Source of the DNA: Bilabrum cf. latius
Taxonomy: Eukaryota; Bigyra: Bicosoecida; Bigyra; Bicosoecida
DNA: 64,000 bases
NCBI GenBank assembly: GCA_965178125.1
Contig: OZ237747.1
Coordinates: 620,001 to 684,000 of the forward strand
Direction of reading: 5' to 3'
Of the stretch, positions 1 through 10,016 are shown piece by piece (position 1 is the stretch's first letter; each line of letters begins with the position of its first letter). The translations under genes were made by a program, and so were the position numbers. Under the pieces are notes generated by a model. That model was not told where the DNA came from. It saw nothing but the letters and a program-made list of their open reading frames with translations, and did no database searches.

Positions 1-3000
1 TCTGCAATTCGATCGAGATCTCGCGTTCCTGCAAAGCCCGGGCGTTTCGAGCCTTGCCGAATCGCGGCTTTGGTAGCTTTGCGATCGCATCTCGGGCCCT
101 GGCTGCAGCCCTGACGGCTTTGACCGCGCCTGGGTCGGGCACGGGGCATCGCTCAAGCCTTGTAGCCACATCCTCCGAACCGGATTGCACGAAAACAGGA
201 ACCGAGGGCAGCTCCGTTTCCGCTACCACTGCGCCGCTCGGGCCATCGTCGCAGCGCTGCAAGGTCCTGGACCCATTGGGTGCCGTCACAATCCAGAAGC
301 CCCCAGTACCGCTGCTTGCCGCGGGCTCAGAGCCCGGTGCAGCGCTATCTGGCAGCCACCAGCTTGTCGCTCCGGACCGGTAGAGCACGCATCGTAGGCC
401 ACCAGCGAACGAACGGACGCACGTGTTCCCGCTACCCTGCAAAGGGAAGCGCACGGACGTCTCCACAAGCCACTAGGGCCACCGGCACGACCTTGCGTCA
501 ACAGCCTAGGACAGCTCAGGGGATGGCTGCGCTGCCGCCTCGGCCGCATGCTCCATGGCTCTTGCCGTTTGCTTGCGGCCGATCACAGACCGCAGGGTGC
601 TTTCCAAGGCCTCGCCGCGCCGAGCCGCGAGCAAGTGCTGTTGCAGGCGCTGCCGAGCGGTCAGACTAGATGCATCTGCGACCGACCGGGGTACCCACGC
701 GATGCTCCCATTCGCATCCATGTGTATGCGACAGCCGCCGCCGTACTGCAGAGACAGGTCCCAGCTGCCATCTGCCCTCCGTCTCGTGCTGGGCGTCTTG
801 CCAGACGCCTTGACGCGCCCAAGGAAGTCCCTTCGGCTTGCTTGGCTGCTCACAGACAGCAGTGCCGGCGGCCTGCCGAGCCCCATGGTTGCCCCTGCCG
901 GCGCCCTGGCTATCGCAGCCAGCTCGATTTCGCCGCGCAACCGTCGGCCGGGGTGCTGGCTGTAAGTGCGCCTGATGGCGTGTTCCGTCTCGAGAGTGCC
1001 GGCCTCGCCGTCGCCGGGCCTGAACAGCGTCAGCTATGTCCTGTTTTCACTGTCCCTGACACCGGGGCTTGTGCCGCCCTGGCTGTTTCTGCGACGGAAT
1101 CCGAGCACACCGAAGGGGGCGCTCATGGTTACATTGCGGCCGATGAGCCCGCCTTGCCTGCCCTCGGTGCATTCGATCTGCACGCTTCCTGCAGCGTGCA
1201 TCCGCCACTGCTGCTGCTCCAAGCCCTAGATTGCCTCGGATGGCAGAGATGACACCAGCAAGCAGGCCGGCGACGGATTTGATGCCTCGGGCGTCGCGGG
1301 TCCACGACTGCGAGCACTCTCGCTTGGCTCACCGCTGGCTACTGAAGGTCGCACGCGCTGCCACACAAGAGCCTCGAGAACACGCTTGTACTGCTCAGCA
1401 GCAGCTGCCAGCCTCTTCTCAAGCTCTGGGTCAGTCTTCTCTGCAACCGCCTTGCCCTTTCCTTTGCCTTTCCCCTTTCCTTTAGGTTTGTCAGCCTCTG
1501 CCCTTTCCTGCAGCTCCGCAGCACCGGGCAGCCCGGCAGCTTCATTTGCATCCTCCTTGGCCTTAGCAGCAGCCTCCAGCAATGCATCCACTCCCTCTAT
1601 GGATCCAAGCTGCTACAGAAATACTCTGTCTTGCTCTAACGTCTCTTGCGCAAACGCGCTCGCGGATGTAGCCATGCCTCGAAGGAGAACAGCGGAACTG
1701 CCGGGACCGCCGCGCCTTTCCACGCGGGCGCGTGGCACCGGCTTGTTCGCTACCACAATCGCGCTGCCGGTCAGCGGCTCGCGACCCACATCGATTCGCC
1801 ATCCCTGCGATCTCAGCGCCGCGATCTCCGACAGTACCCCCCTGCGGGTCAGCCTACGTCGGTGGGACCGGAGGCACAGAGGCACCTGAAAGGCAGGCGC
1901 ATCCTTCGCAGCCTTGGCCTGGTGCGCTACCTGCCGCGCAGCAGCTGCGTTGGCGTCGAGTGGGATGATGCCCCACGGCCGAATCCTCCGGGGCCCCATT
2001 GGAACGGACACCATCGTTGAGGCTGGAGTGACCTGGAGAGATTCCACGGACTAGGCGGGCCACGCGATGGCTGTGGCAGCCGCATGGGCGATGGCTGCAG
2101 CCTCGCTCTCTGCCTCGGGGTCCTGCGCGGCAACCTCGTCGTCCTCAATGGCCACCATGCCAGACTACTCTTCTGACACACCTATTGTCCAGCCGTCTAG
2201 AGCACCAAATGCGCCCTCCCGCAGCGAGCTAGCCTAGCCCGCGAACTTCACTAGGTCTGCTGCAGCCCCTACCAAAGCCTACTCGAGAGCTCTGGCGCTC
2301 AGCCGCGGCGCTAGAGCAGTCAGCTCATTCCGCCTCACTTGCATCTCACCCTATCTCGGCAAAATCACTGCTGCAAGTTCACTTCCACTGCTCTTGCTCC
2401 CACCTACATCGCTTGTTTCGTCCTCCACCCCGGGCACCGAAGTAGCCTATATAGTAGCGGCAAACCCGACAGCAACGGCAAGCTCCATGGCTGCAGTCGC
2501 ACCACCGTCTTTGGCAGCCTGTGCCACCGCGGCGTGCATATTTCGGGCCCGAGTAGAGGGCTCTGACCCGGGCACGGAGCATGCGGCTTCCAGCACCGCT
2601 GTTTCTGCGTGCAGGAGTGCGTGGGTCTGGGCAGCAGTCCCGCCCATCCTCTTGGCCCTCGTGAGAGGTGTATCTGCAGCGCCGACCACCGCGGCGCCAT
2701 GCACAGTCGGCACACTTGCAGACATAGCCTGCAATTGCGTTGGAAGTAGCGAACCTCCTGTTCGGCCAGCTCCAGCCGCTGTTTCTTCCGCACTCTGCAA
2801 AGCAGCATCGAGCGCGGCTGTCATCGTCCCAAAGCCGGACCCTTTACCATGCAAGGAGGTGGTATTTCTCGCAGTGTGTAAGCCACTCTGTTCCTCTAGG
2901 TCGACCTCTTCAGAAATTCCGTCAGCCTCAGCCGCTGCAGCACCGAGAAGAGCTCCTAGGAAGGCCGCTGGCGAGCAGCTGGCCGCTCCCAGAGGCATCG

Positions 3001-4849
3001 CATCGAGCCGACAGTCGAGGCGACGTCGCATCCTCGCCACATGGCTGCCCCCACTCGAGTCAGGGACCACTATCACTGGTAGGGCGGCTCCTGCAGCCCT
3101 ACTGTCCGTGCGGTTTCCACCTCTGGCCTCCACATCACTGGGTGCCTCGTTTGCGGGTACCTGCTGGCTTGCGATCCGCCCCAGTCGCTCGTCCCAAAGC
3201 TATGCCTGGGAGAGAACCTGGCCAAAGCAGCGGGATAGGCTGCAGCTGACTGCCGCCAGTGCCCGTGCCGCCAGTCCGACCTGGTCATCAAGCTGCTCCA
3301 CGGCTTCGTGCGAGCTGTACAGACCCACGATCGCGTCGCACACGGCAGGTGACAAGGGCAGCCTGGCGTGCACGACGGATCCGCAAGGACCCAAGGCCGA
3401 AGCGGGATCATCATTGCCAGCTGCAGGCCCCAATATTGATTCTACGACGGCCTTTGCGGCTGAATTGCCACTCGCAGCTCCTGCGAGAGTCTCCCAAACC
3501 CACTCTCCGCCTGCAGCAGAGAGCAGCTGGACACGCCTTGCTTCCTCCTACAATGCCGCTTGCTGCGCCTGCCTAGCAAGTTCTTCGGGGTCTGACCCTT
3601 TGCCTTTCTTCCCCTTGGCCTTAACCTTGTCTTTTCCCTTCCCTTTGTCCTTACCCTTCCCCTTGGCAGCCTATTCCTCGACTTCGTCTGCTGACTACTC
3701 CTGGGCCGTTTCAGGCTCAACAGCTGGCGTGCCGATTGAGACCACACCACGCACTGCTACTGCAGTCAAGCTTGCCTGGGCTTTCTCAGTATGGGCCTGT
3801 TCTTCTTTCAGTGCAGCTTCGCACGCTTCCTGGATCCATTCATCTTCTTCCTGCAGATCAACGAGCCAAGGGGTAGCCTCACCGGCACCAGCTCCAGATG
3901 CAGCCTCTTGTGCAGCATCAGCACCACCGTCCTAGGCCTGTCGAGTTTCTCCTGTGAACGAACGGGACGGAAGGCCAATGCCCTGTGGCAGTGCCAAGAA
4001 CCCAGCGACGGCCGGCGACACGCCCCTCGAAGGCACCTGCATGGCCGGCTCGGCGCTCCCACAAGCAGCCCCGGGCACCATTGCCGCACGCGCCTCCTGC
4101 GGTGTCCTGGGCCAGCCTACTAAAATGATTGTCGGTGCATCAATTGATTGGACTGATTGTCTGGCTATTGATGCGGCTTCAGTGGATAGCACGGCAGCAT
4201 CAACGCTGCGCTGCGTTGCGAGCGGGTCGTCGGTCTCCCCACCCTTGCCCTTCTTCGGCTTTGGCTTGCCCTTTCCTTTGGTCTTTGACTTGTCTTTGCC
4301 CTTGCCCTTCTGTGCACTAGCAATTGCGTCGCTTTCGGTCTCAAACTTGGGTGCAAGCGCTGGATCACAGCCGTGCAGCGCGTGGGCAGCTCGTCGACGA
4401 AACGCAGCGGCCAACTCGTCTACAACAGGCATGTCAATAGCCTCCGAGCTGCTCTCATCAACACCGCTGACGGCATGAGATGCTAAGCGCTGCTAGATCA
4501 TGCGCCTAGCATCGCACTCTAGCTGCTCCCTGCTAATGCAGATGTAGCCTCGAGAACCCTTTGACTGGGCGTAACTGATAGCCGACTACGTCCAAGCTTC
4601 CTCGCTGGCATTTAGTTGATTATCGGCAGAATCTTGAAGCTGCGCTGTCTTGGCCACTTCAGAATACAGTCGCAGCACAGCCTTGCTTCGAGCTTCAGTG
4701 TCGATTTCGTGCGGCTCAGACCCAGGAGGTACGGAAGACTGCCCGATCAAAACGATATGAGGCATCGAACTTGAACAATCAAACAGTCGGTAAATAGGGT
4801 CGTGCAAATCCTGGGTAATCCCCTGCCCACGCTTGATACCATCGGCCAT
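1..4849 (-). CDS. Large Lys/Gly-rich protein, SPAG17/PF6-like (3' end outside window)
   Basis: With TAG read as Gln the frame is open from ATG 4849 to the window edge (1616 codons, no TGA or TAA), crossing roughly 17 TAGs. The protein is polar and Ala/Glu/Gln-rich. It has three KGKGK-type lysine/glycine stretches (near 4300, 3640 and 1470) separated by helical charged segments. Toward the C-terminus come short beta-type motifs such as ADGSWDLSLQYGG, CRIHMDANGSIAWVP and FWIVTAPNGSRT. KGKGK tracts plus repeated 'DGS/DANGS' strands resemble the ciliary central-pair protein SPAG17 (Chlamydomonas PF6). This identification rests on composition and motif style, not on an alignment. If correct, it is an axonemal C1a projection component. 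No TM segment or signal peptide is evident. An alternative is another coiled, lysine-rich axonemal protein such as SPEF2/CPC1. The existence of the gene is much surer than its name. Confidence 0.75.
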
Positions 4850-4874
4850 TGCCCAACGGATTCAGGCGCTAAAT

Positions 4875-5282
4875 ATGCACGCAACAATCAACACATCCGT
4901 TCGCCTCTCCGTTGCCGCCTAGCACCAGCACGTGCGCGGGGAACAGCGTGTGTACCACACTATGTACTCACGGGTCATGCAGGACCACTCAAGGATCCTC
5001 GATTTTGTCTCGAAGGGATCGAGGAGGGCTGCAGCGAAGGCCAAACGGGCGCTCGCAAGGGCGGTCCGAGAGGACTTTGCCAGCCTGGCTGTAGGGGCAG
5101 CCGAAAACAACAACCTCGCCGTGGCGATCGCCAACGTCAAGGCAGGGTTGGCTCAGAACGGGCAGCAGGACGGGGTGCCGGCAGCGGGCGCCGGAGGGAA
5201 CGTGAATGCTGACGCTCCCCATGGGGAAATGGGTCCCCAGGGTGGAGCTTAGGTGGTTTAGGCCATTGCAGCTGAAGCGTGA
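4875..5282 (+). CDS. Small basic/helical protein, unknown
   Basis: ATG 4875 to TGA 5282, 135 codons, with three in-frame TAGs read as Gln (codons near 4920, 5250 and 5259). The middle is a strongly basic Ala-rich helix (SKGSRRAAAKAKRALARAV) followed by an amphipathic helix; the C-terminus is Gly/Gln/Ala-rich. An in-frame TAA just upstream (4872) fixes the start region. It begins only 25 bp from the divergent start at 4849, so the two would share a promoter. I recognise no family. It could be a free-standing small gene or the first exon of a longer one, because another open frame (about 5342-5635) follows. Confidence 0.5.
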
Positions 5283-5321
5283 AGTCTGGTAGGTCCCGGG
5301 CCCTCGTTCCAGATGTTTCTT

Positions 5322-5378
5322 CGTGATAGCGTGCGCTTTTGAGTTGAGTCCACAAAATATCAGATCCCCCCGTACCGC
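5322..5378 (+). repeat. Imperfect direct repeat, copy 1
   Basis: Starts CGTGATAGCGTGCGCTTTTG and ends in a C-run followed by GTACCGC. It matches 5680-5735 at roughly three quarters of positions. Confidence 0.6.
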
Positions 5379-5679
5379 GACAGTCGACAGTCCCAGGTGG
5401 AGGCGACCTACGGGGATGAGTTCCAGCACAATATGCCTGCCCTATGGGTAGATGGGGTGCTGGACGTATCAGTGAGGCTGGGGAGTGCCAAGACGTGGGG
5501 GAGCACCGGGAGTGTTCCGCAGGAGGCAGATACCGAAAAGGGTCTGGCAGCTCAGAGGCCGTCGGGACGACACAGGCAGGCAGGGCCAGCCAAGTGTCGA
5601 GTGGCAGCAATGCGTGTTGCCCCCGCCATGGTCTGAGTGGAAGGGTGCCTGTAAGGTCTGTCTTTTCAACATGCATAAT

Positions 5680-5735
5680 CGTGATAGCGTGCACCTTTGA
5701 GTTGAATTACAAACTATTAGAACCCCCGTGCCTCC
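5680..5735 (+). repeat. Imperfect direct repeat, copy 2
   Basis: Partner of 5322-5378, sharing CGTGATAGCGTGC, TTTGAGTTGA and CCCCCGT blocks. The copies lie about 358 bp apart and flank an unassigned open frame. Confidence 0.6.
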
Positions 5736-6029
5736 AGCATCCAGTTGCTTACCTAGGCACGGTGGGCTGACAGGCTTGAGACCAACAACATGGCGATACA
5801 GGGATCCCGCACTCTTGTGACGTTAGCAAGACAGCGCATCGGCGGCCACACCGAGGCCATCGCCGGAGAGCATCTACCGGCATCGAAGACTCCATAGGTG
5901 CACGAGGGGCGGGCCAGGGAGGCATCCGAGGCCAGTGTCCATGTGATACGTTGCTGGCTGCAACACTGCAACATACACAAGAAACAATGCACACACACTA
6001 TCTGCATATTAACCCCTGGGAATATTGCA

Positions 6030-8205
6030 TCAGCCAGGTGCATGCCCCAGCGCCGCCAGCCGAGCCTCCAGCTCCCTCACTCGACCATTGCATGCTTGCA
6101 CTTGATCCTGATATGATTTCACTTGAGCCTCGGCTGCAACACGCTGCTCGGTCTGCGACTCGATCCAGGCCTGCTCCTCGTCCCCCAGCACAGCCCCATG
6201 CTCCTGAAGCACCTTCACACACTCCCTGTGTTTACCCAGCATTGCGGCATGCAGTGGGGACACCAGCTTGCCACCAGAGACTGGCCCCTTCCTCTCCAGC
6301 CCGCCCGCCAGCTTGCCCAGCCCCAGCCGCTTGCCCAGCTCTAGTGGCTTGCCAGTGGCTGCAGCATTGAACACGAGAGCAGCGTCTCTCTGCGCGATGG
6401 CTGCCTGCCTCCATGCAGCTAACTAATGCGCTCTGAGGCTGAACCGCTCTACCAGGCGGACCGTGGCTGTATGCCGTCGCTACCCGGGGATGTATTGTAC
6501 TGTTAGTGGCAGCCGTGCAGGCACCTTACCTGCGTTGTTCTTGATCTCTTTACTTGCGCCTGCATGAAGCAGCAATCTAGCGCATTCGAGTCGTCCATAC
6601 TCAACGGCAGCATGAAGCGGGGTGCTTCCACCATGGCTTCGGACATTGACACCTGCACCAGCCCCGATCAACACTCGCGCGCACTCCAACTGACCGCACT
6701 CACAGGCCAGATACAGAGGCGATGCTCCCCACACATTCAATGCATCCACAGTTGCCCCGGCCTCCACAAGCTCACGCACGCAGTCCACATGCCCGTTCTG
6801 GCCTGCAATATGCAGCGGCACATACCCGCCCGCCATGGCAGCGTTCACATTGCCGCCAGCCCCGATCAACACTCGCGCGCACTCCAACTGACCGCACTCA
6901 CAGGCCAGATACAAAGGCGATGCTCCCTTCGCATTCAATGCATCCACAGTCGCCCCGGCCTCCACAAGCACGCGCACGCAGTCCACATGCCCTTTCTGGC
7001 TTGCTGCATGCAGCGGCACATGCCCGCCCTCCGTGGCAGCGTTCACATTGCCGCCAGCCCCGATCAACACTCGCGCGCATGCCAACTGACCGTACTCACA
7101 GGCCAGATACAAAGGCGATGCTCCCTTCGCAGACCTCGCATCCACACTTGCCCCGGCCTCCACAAGCTCACGCACGCAGTCCACATGCCCTATCTGGCTT
7201 GCTGCATGCAGTGGCACATGCCCGCCCTCCGTGGCAGCGTTCACATTGCCGCCAGCCCCGATCAACACTCGCGCACACTCCAACTGACCGCACTCACAGG
7301 CGATGTACAGAGGCGATGCTCCCTTCGCAGTCCTCGCATCCACAGTCGCCCCGGCCTCCACAAGCTCACGCACGCAGTCCACATGCCCTTTCTGGCCTGC
7401 TGCATGCAGCGGCACATGCCCGCCCTCCGTGGCAGTGTTCACATTGCCGCCAGCCCCGATCAACACTCGCGCGCACTCCAACTGACCGTACTGACAGGCC
7501 AGATACAAAGGCGATGCTCCCTTCGCAGTCCTCGCATCCACAGTCGCCCCGGCCTCCACAAGCTCACGCACGCAGTCCACATGCCCTTTCTGGCCTGCAA
7601 TATGCAGCGGCACAAACCCGCCCTCCGTGGCAGCGTTCACATTGCCGCCAGCCCCGATCAACACTCGCGCGCACTCCAACTGACCGTACTCACAGGCCAG
7701 ATACAGAGGCGATCCTCCCTTCGCATTCATCGCATCCACAGTTGCCCCGGCCTACACAAGCACGCGCACGCAGTCCACATGCCCGTTCTGGCCTGCAGCA
7801 TGTAGCGGCACGAATCCACCTGCTTTTGCTGCATTCACGTCAGCACCAGCGCCAACCACCTGATCTAAGCAGTCAGCATGACCATTCCTCGCAAAGCAGT
7901 ACACAGGAGTCTCTTGATTCCTGTTCCTCTTGTTGATATCCACGCCAGCCTTCAACAAACACTCTACCATCGAAGCATTCCCGCTACCAGCTGCATATGG
8001 TTTGCGGAGCCCAACAGAAAGGAAAGCTTGCAAGCAGTTCGCAAAGGCTCTAACATATCCTGGTCGTGCGAGTACTCTTACCCGCAACATGGAGCAAAGT
8101 ATTTCCGTCAACCTAGCTTTGAGAAGCAAGGCTCGGTTGCTAGTCGAGGAGTTCCAATACCTTGCGGTGATCCCCACATTTCACTGCATCGGTGATGGCG
8201 TCCAT
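6030..8205 (-). CDS. Ankyrin-repeat protein, copy A
   Basis: Two exons: 8205-8082 and 7990-6030, with a 91-bp GTAAGAGT...ATATGCAG intron. Splicing joins NTLLHVA to AGSGNASMVECLL, restoring a perfect ankyrin repeat. The product is 694 aa, ending in TGA. In-frame TAGs (read Gln) include two in exon 1 (LLDQQPSLASQSQ), one inside a repeat (7752) and one before the C-terminal segment. About 15 consecutive 33-aa ankyrin repeats follow, one further ankyrin-like unit (SPLHAAMLGKHRECVKVL), then a coiled coil (QVKSYQDQVQ, VRELEARLAALG). There is no signal peptide or TM, so a cytoplasmic scaffold is likely; the partner is unknown. Repeat pairs are nearly identical at DNA level with a 198-bp period. It lies 460 bp downstream of a truncated acyltransferase tail, as in copies B and C. 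Confidence 0.9.
6660..7770 (-). repeat. 198-bp tandem repeat array inside ankyrin gene A
   Basis: The segment beginning GCCAGCCCCGATCAACACTC (plus strand) recurs near 6856, 7054 and 7252, i.e. every 198 bp. That is two ankyrin repeats per DNA unit, with near-identical units. Confidence 0.85.
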
Positions 8206-8665
8206 ATATCTCTATGGTGGTGTGTGAAGAGAAACTTCGAGACTGTATCGCACTCTCCACTGTCTTGCTATCCCGAAATCTGGATCCACATCATGATGCC
8301 TCACTATGCCAGTTGCCGATCGGAGTATGTGTTTCGCGGCGATCAAGAGGGAGGTTGCTAAAGAGATTACACCCGTTGATTTTCTATGCCAGATGCTCGG
8401 TCTGTGACTCGATCCACACTTGCTCATTGGCCCCTCAGCATGGCGGCATGCACTCCAGGTGCCCTCCCATCATGCCAGTGGCGGCTTGCAGCGGGGACGC
8501 CACCTGGCCATATCGCACTACACTCTTCCTCCCCAGCAGCGTCTCTCTGCGCGATCGCTGATTGCCAAGCAATGCGCTCCGAAGCTGAATCACTCGAGTT
8601 TCACGGACACTAGCCACGCGATCCAGAAGAAACATAGATCCAGTCCACCATTCCCCGAAGCCCCA

Positions 8666-9967
8666 TCACTCAGTATCGGATCCGATCCCAGGTATCCGAC
8701 CATGCGCACCCGTGCCTGCATCCCCTTCGCCCGCGCTGCTCCCGCCGCCTGCCGACGCGTACCCGTCTCCCCCCCTCCAGCCCCCCAGCCCCATGTTCAC
8801 TGCATCCCCCCCGTCCTCGCCGGTGTCGCTGAGCTCCTCCCCACTGCTGCTCAGGTAGCCCCCCGGCTGGCTCGCGTGCCTGCTCCTTCGCCTCCGTGGT
8901 GCTCGCAGCGCGCCGCTCCCACCGGGCCCGGGGCCTGTGCCGCTGCTGCCATACCCGCTCCCCGCCCCTCCTCCACCGGCATCGCTCCCATCTGCTCTGG
9001 CCCCTGCGGCGCCCTCCCTGCGACGAGCAATCCGCCTGGGCGTGCCTGCATCTGCAGTGCCAGCCCTGCCGCGTGACAGGCCTCCGTGCCCTGACTCAGC
9101 ATCCACCAGGTGATCCGCCAACCGAGTGACTGGCGCAGCTGAATCCCGTCCGTTTGTAGCGGCCGCTTCCCCAGACAGCTCTCGGCTGTTCTCTCTCCCA
9201 TGATCGGACTTGCTGACCGAGCCGAGGCCCGCCCCACCTGCCCTACCGCCCTCCAGCGCCTCCTCGTCCTCGCCCTCGTCGTCCTCTTCATCCACGATCC
9301 CAAACGAATCGTTCCGGTGTGCCACATGAGCCAGCGCCGCGAGCCTGTCCCTCCTCCAGCGCCGGGCCGCCCGCCAAGCCACCTCAGAGTGCCCCTGCGA
9401 GCCGGGACTCGCGCCCAGGGACCCCTGCTGCAGGGCGGCGCGAGAGGGCTGCGGCGCGCTGGTGGACATGAGCTGGTCGATGTGCCGCTGAATGTGCTGG
9501 GCGCCGTGGCTCATGAATGAGTCCTCACGGGGAAGGCGCAATCTGACGGCATCGAGCTGACAGTGAGTGCACCGGGGCGAGAAGATACCGAGGTGCCTGA
9601 CGGGCTGTTCCACGCCCCCACCAGGCTGATTGGGGGCCTGAGATACAGTGGAAGCTGAAATGCAGTGCAAGCGCAGCTGTCGCTGGCAGGCCTCAAACAG
9701 CGAGCCAAACCTGGACACCAGCGGCCGTTGACCTCGAGACCAGAGACGTGGTGACCCACGGAGATCCCGCACTCTGGTGACGATAGCAAGACAGCGCATC
9801 AGTGGCCACACCGAGGTCATCGACGGAGAGCATCTACCGGCATCGATAACTCCATAGGCGCAAGAGGGGCGGGCCAGGGAGGCATCCGAGGCCAACATCC
9901 AAGTACTGCGTTGCTCGCTGCTCATTGCAATTCTGCGGCGGAACGATTGGATACAGTCACCACGCAC
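8666..9967 (-). pseudogene. Truncated 3' copy of the acyltransferase gene (copy A)
   Basis: From about 9474 down to TGA 8666 this is a near-identical copy of the disordered C-terminal about 270 codons of the intact gene at 12687-18506 (shared SGEELSDTGEDGGDAVN and the ending IPGIGSDTE). Upstream of the breakpoint (LMSTSAPQPS) the sequence differs completely from the intact gene, and no acyltransferase membrane domain is present. The frame stays open to about 9967, giving a chimeric ORF of up to 433 codons, with an internal ATG (MSHGAQH) just before the junction that is shared with copy C. It could be expressed as a short acidic protein, but as an acyltransferase it is a fragment. Confidence 0.8.
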
Positions 9968-10016
9968 TGTACACTACACATGCACGATCTGCATCACACG
10001 CTCTGGTAGTCTTGCA

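Larger units (their letters stand above)
5283..5795. other. Gene-poor stretch with one unassigned open frame
   Basis: About 510 bp between the small gene and the duplicated block. A forward frame at about 5342-5635 (ending TGA) reads plausibly protein-like (ATYGDEFQHNMPALWVDG) but has no clear start or family. It may be an exon of the upstream gene or chance. Two copies of a roughly 57-bp imperfect direct repeat bracket it. Confidence 0.4.
5796..9744 (-). repeat. Segmental duplication unit A (about 4 kb)
   Basis: The left edge (5796-5965, with GGGATCCCGCACTC and GGAGAGCATCTACCGGCATCGA) is repeated at 9745-9915. The ankyrin gene ends at 6030 and 10017, and the acyltransferase tail stop is at 8666 and 12687. 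Unit period is therefore about 3.95-4.02 kb. Contents, read on the minus strand: acyltransferase 3' fragment, then a complete ankyrin gene. Confidence 0.85.

Noticed and set aside
286-549. Separate minus-strand ORF near the left edge
   Set aside because: It is another frame of the SPAG17-like gene; careful codon counting keeps the main frame open to the window edge.
6660-7770. CRISPR-like array
   Set aside because: Repeats are coding ankyrin units with no unique spacers, in a eukaryotic gene.
6564-7936. Long forward ORFs of about 400 codons across the ankyrin region
   Set aside because: Shadow frames of the minus-strand ankyrin repeats; their periodicity is inherited and the opposite frames give clean ankyrin motifs with a valid intron.
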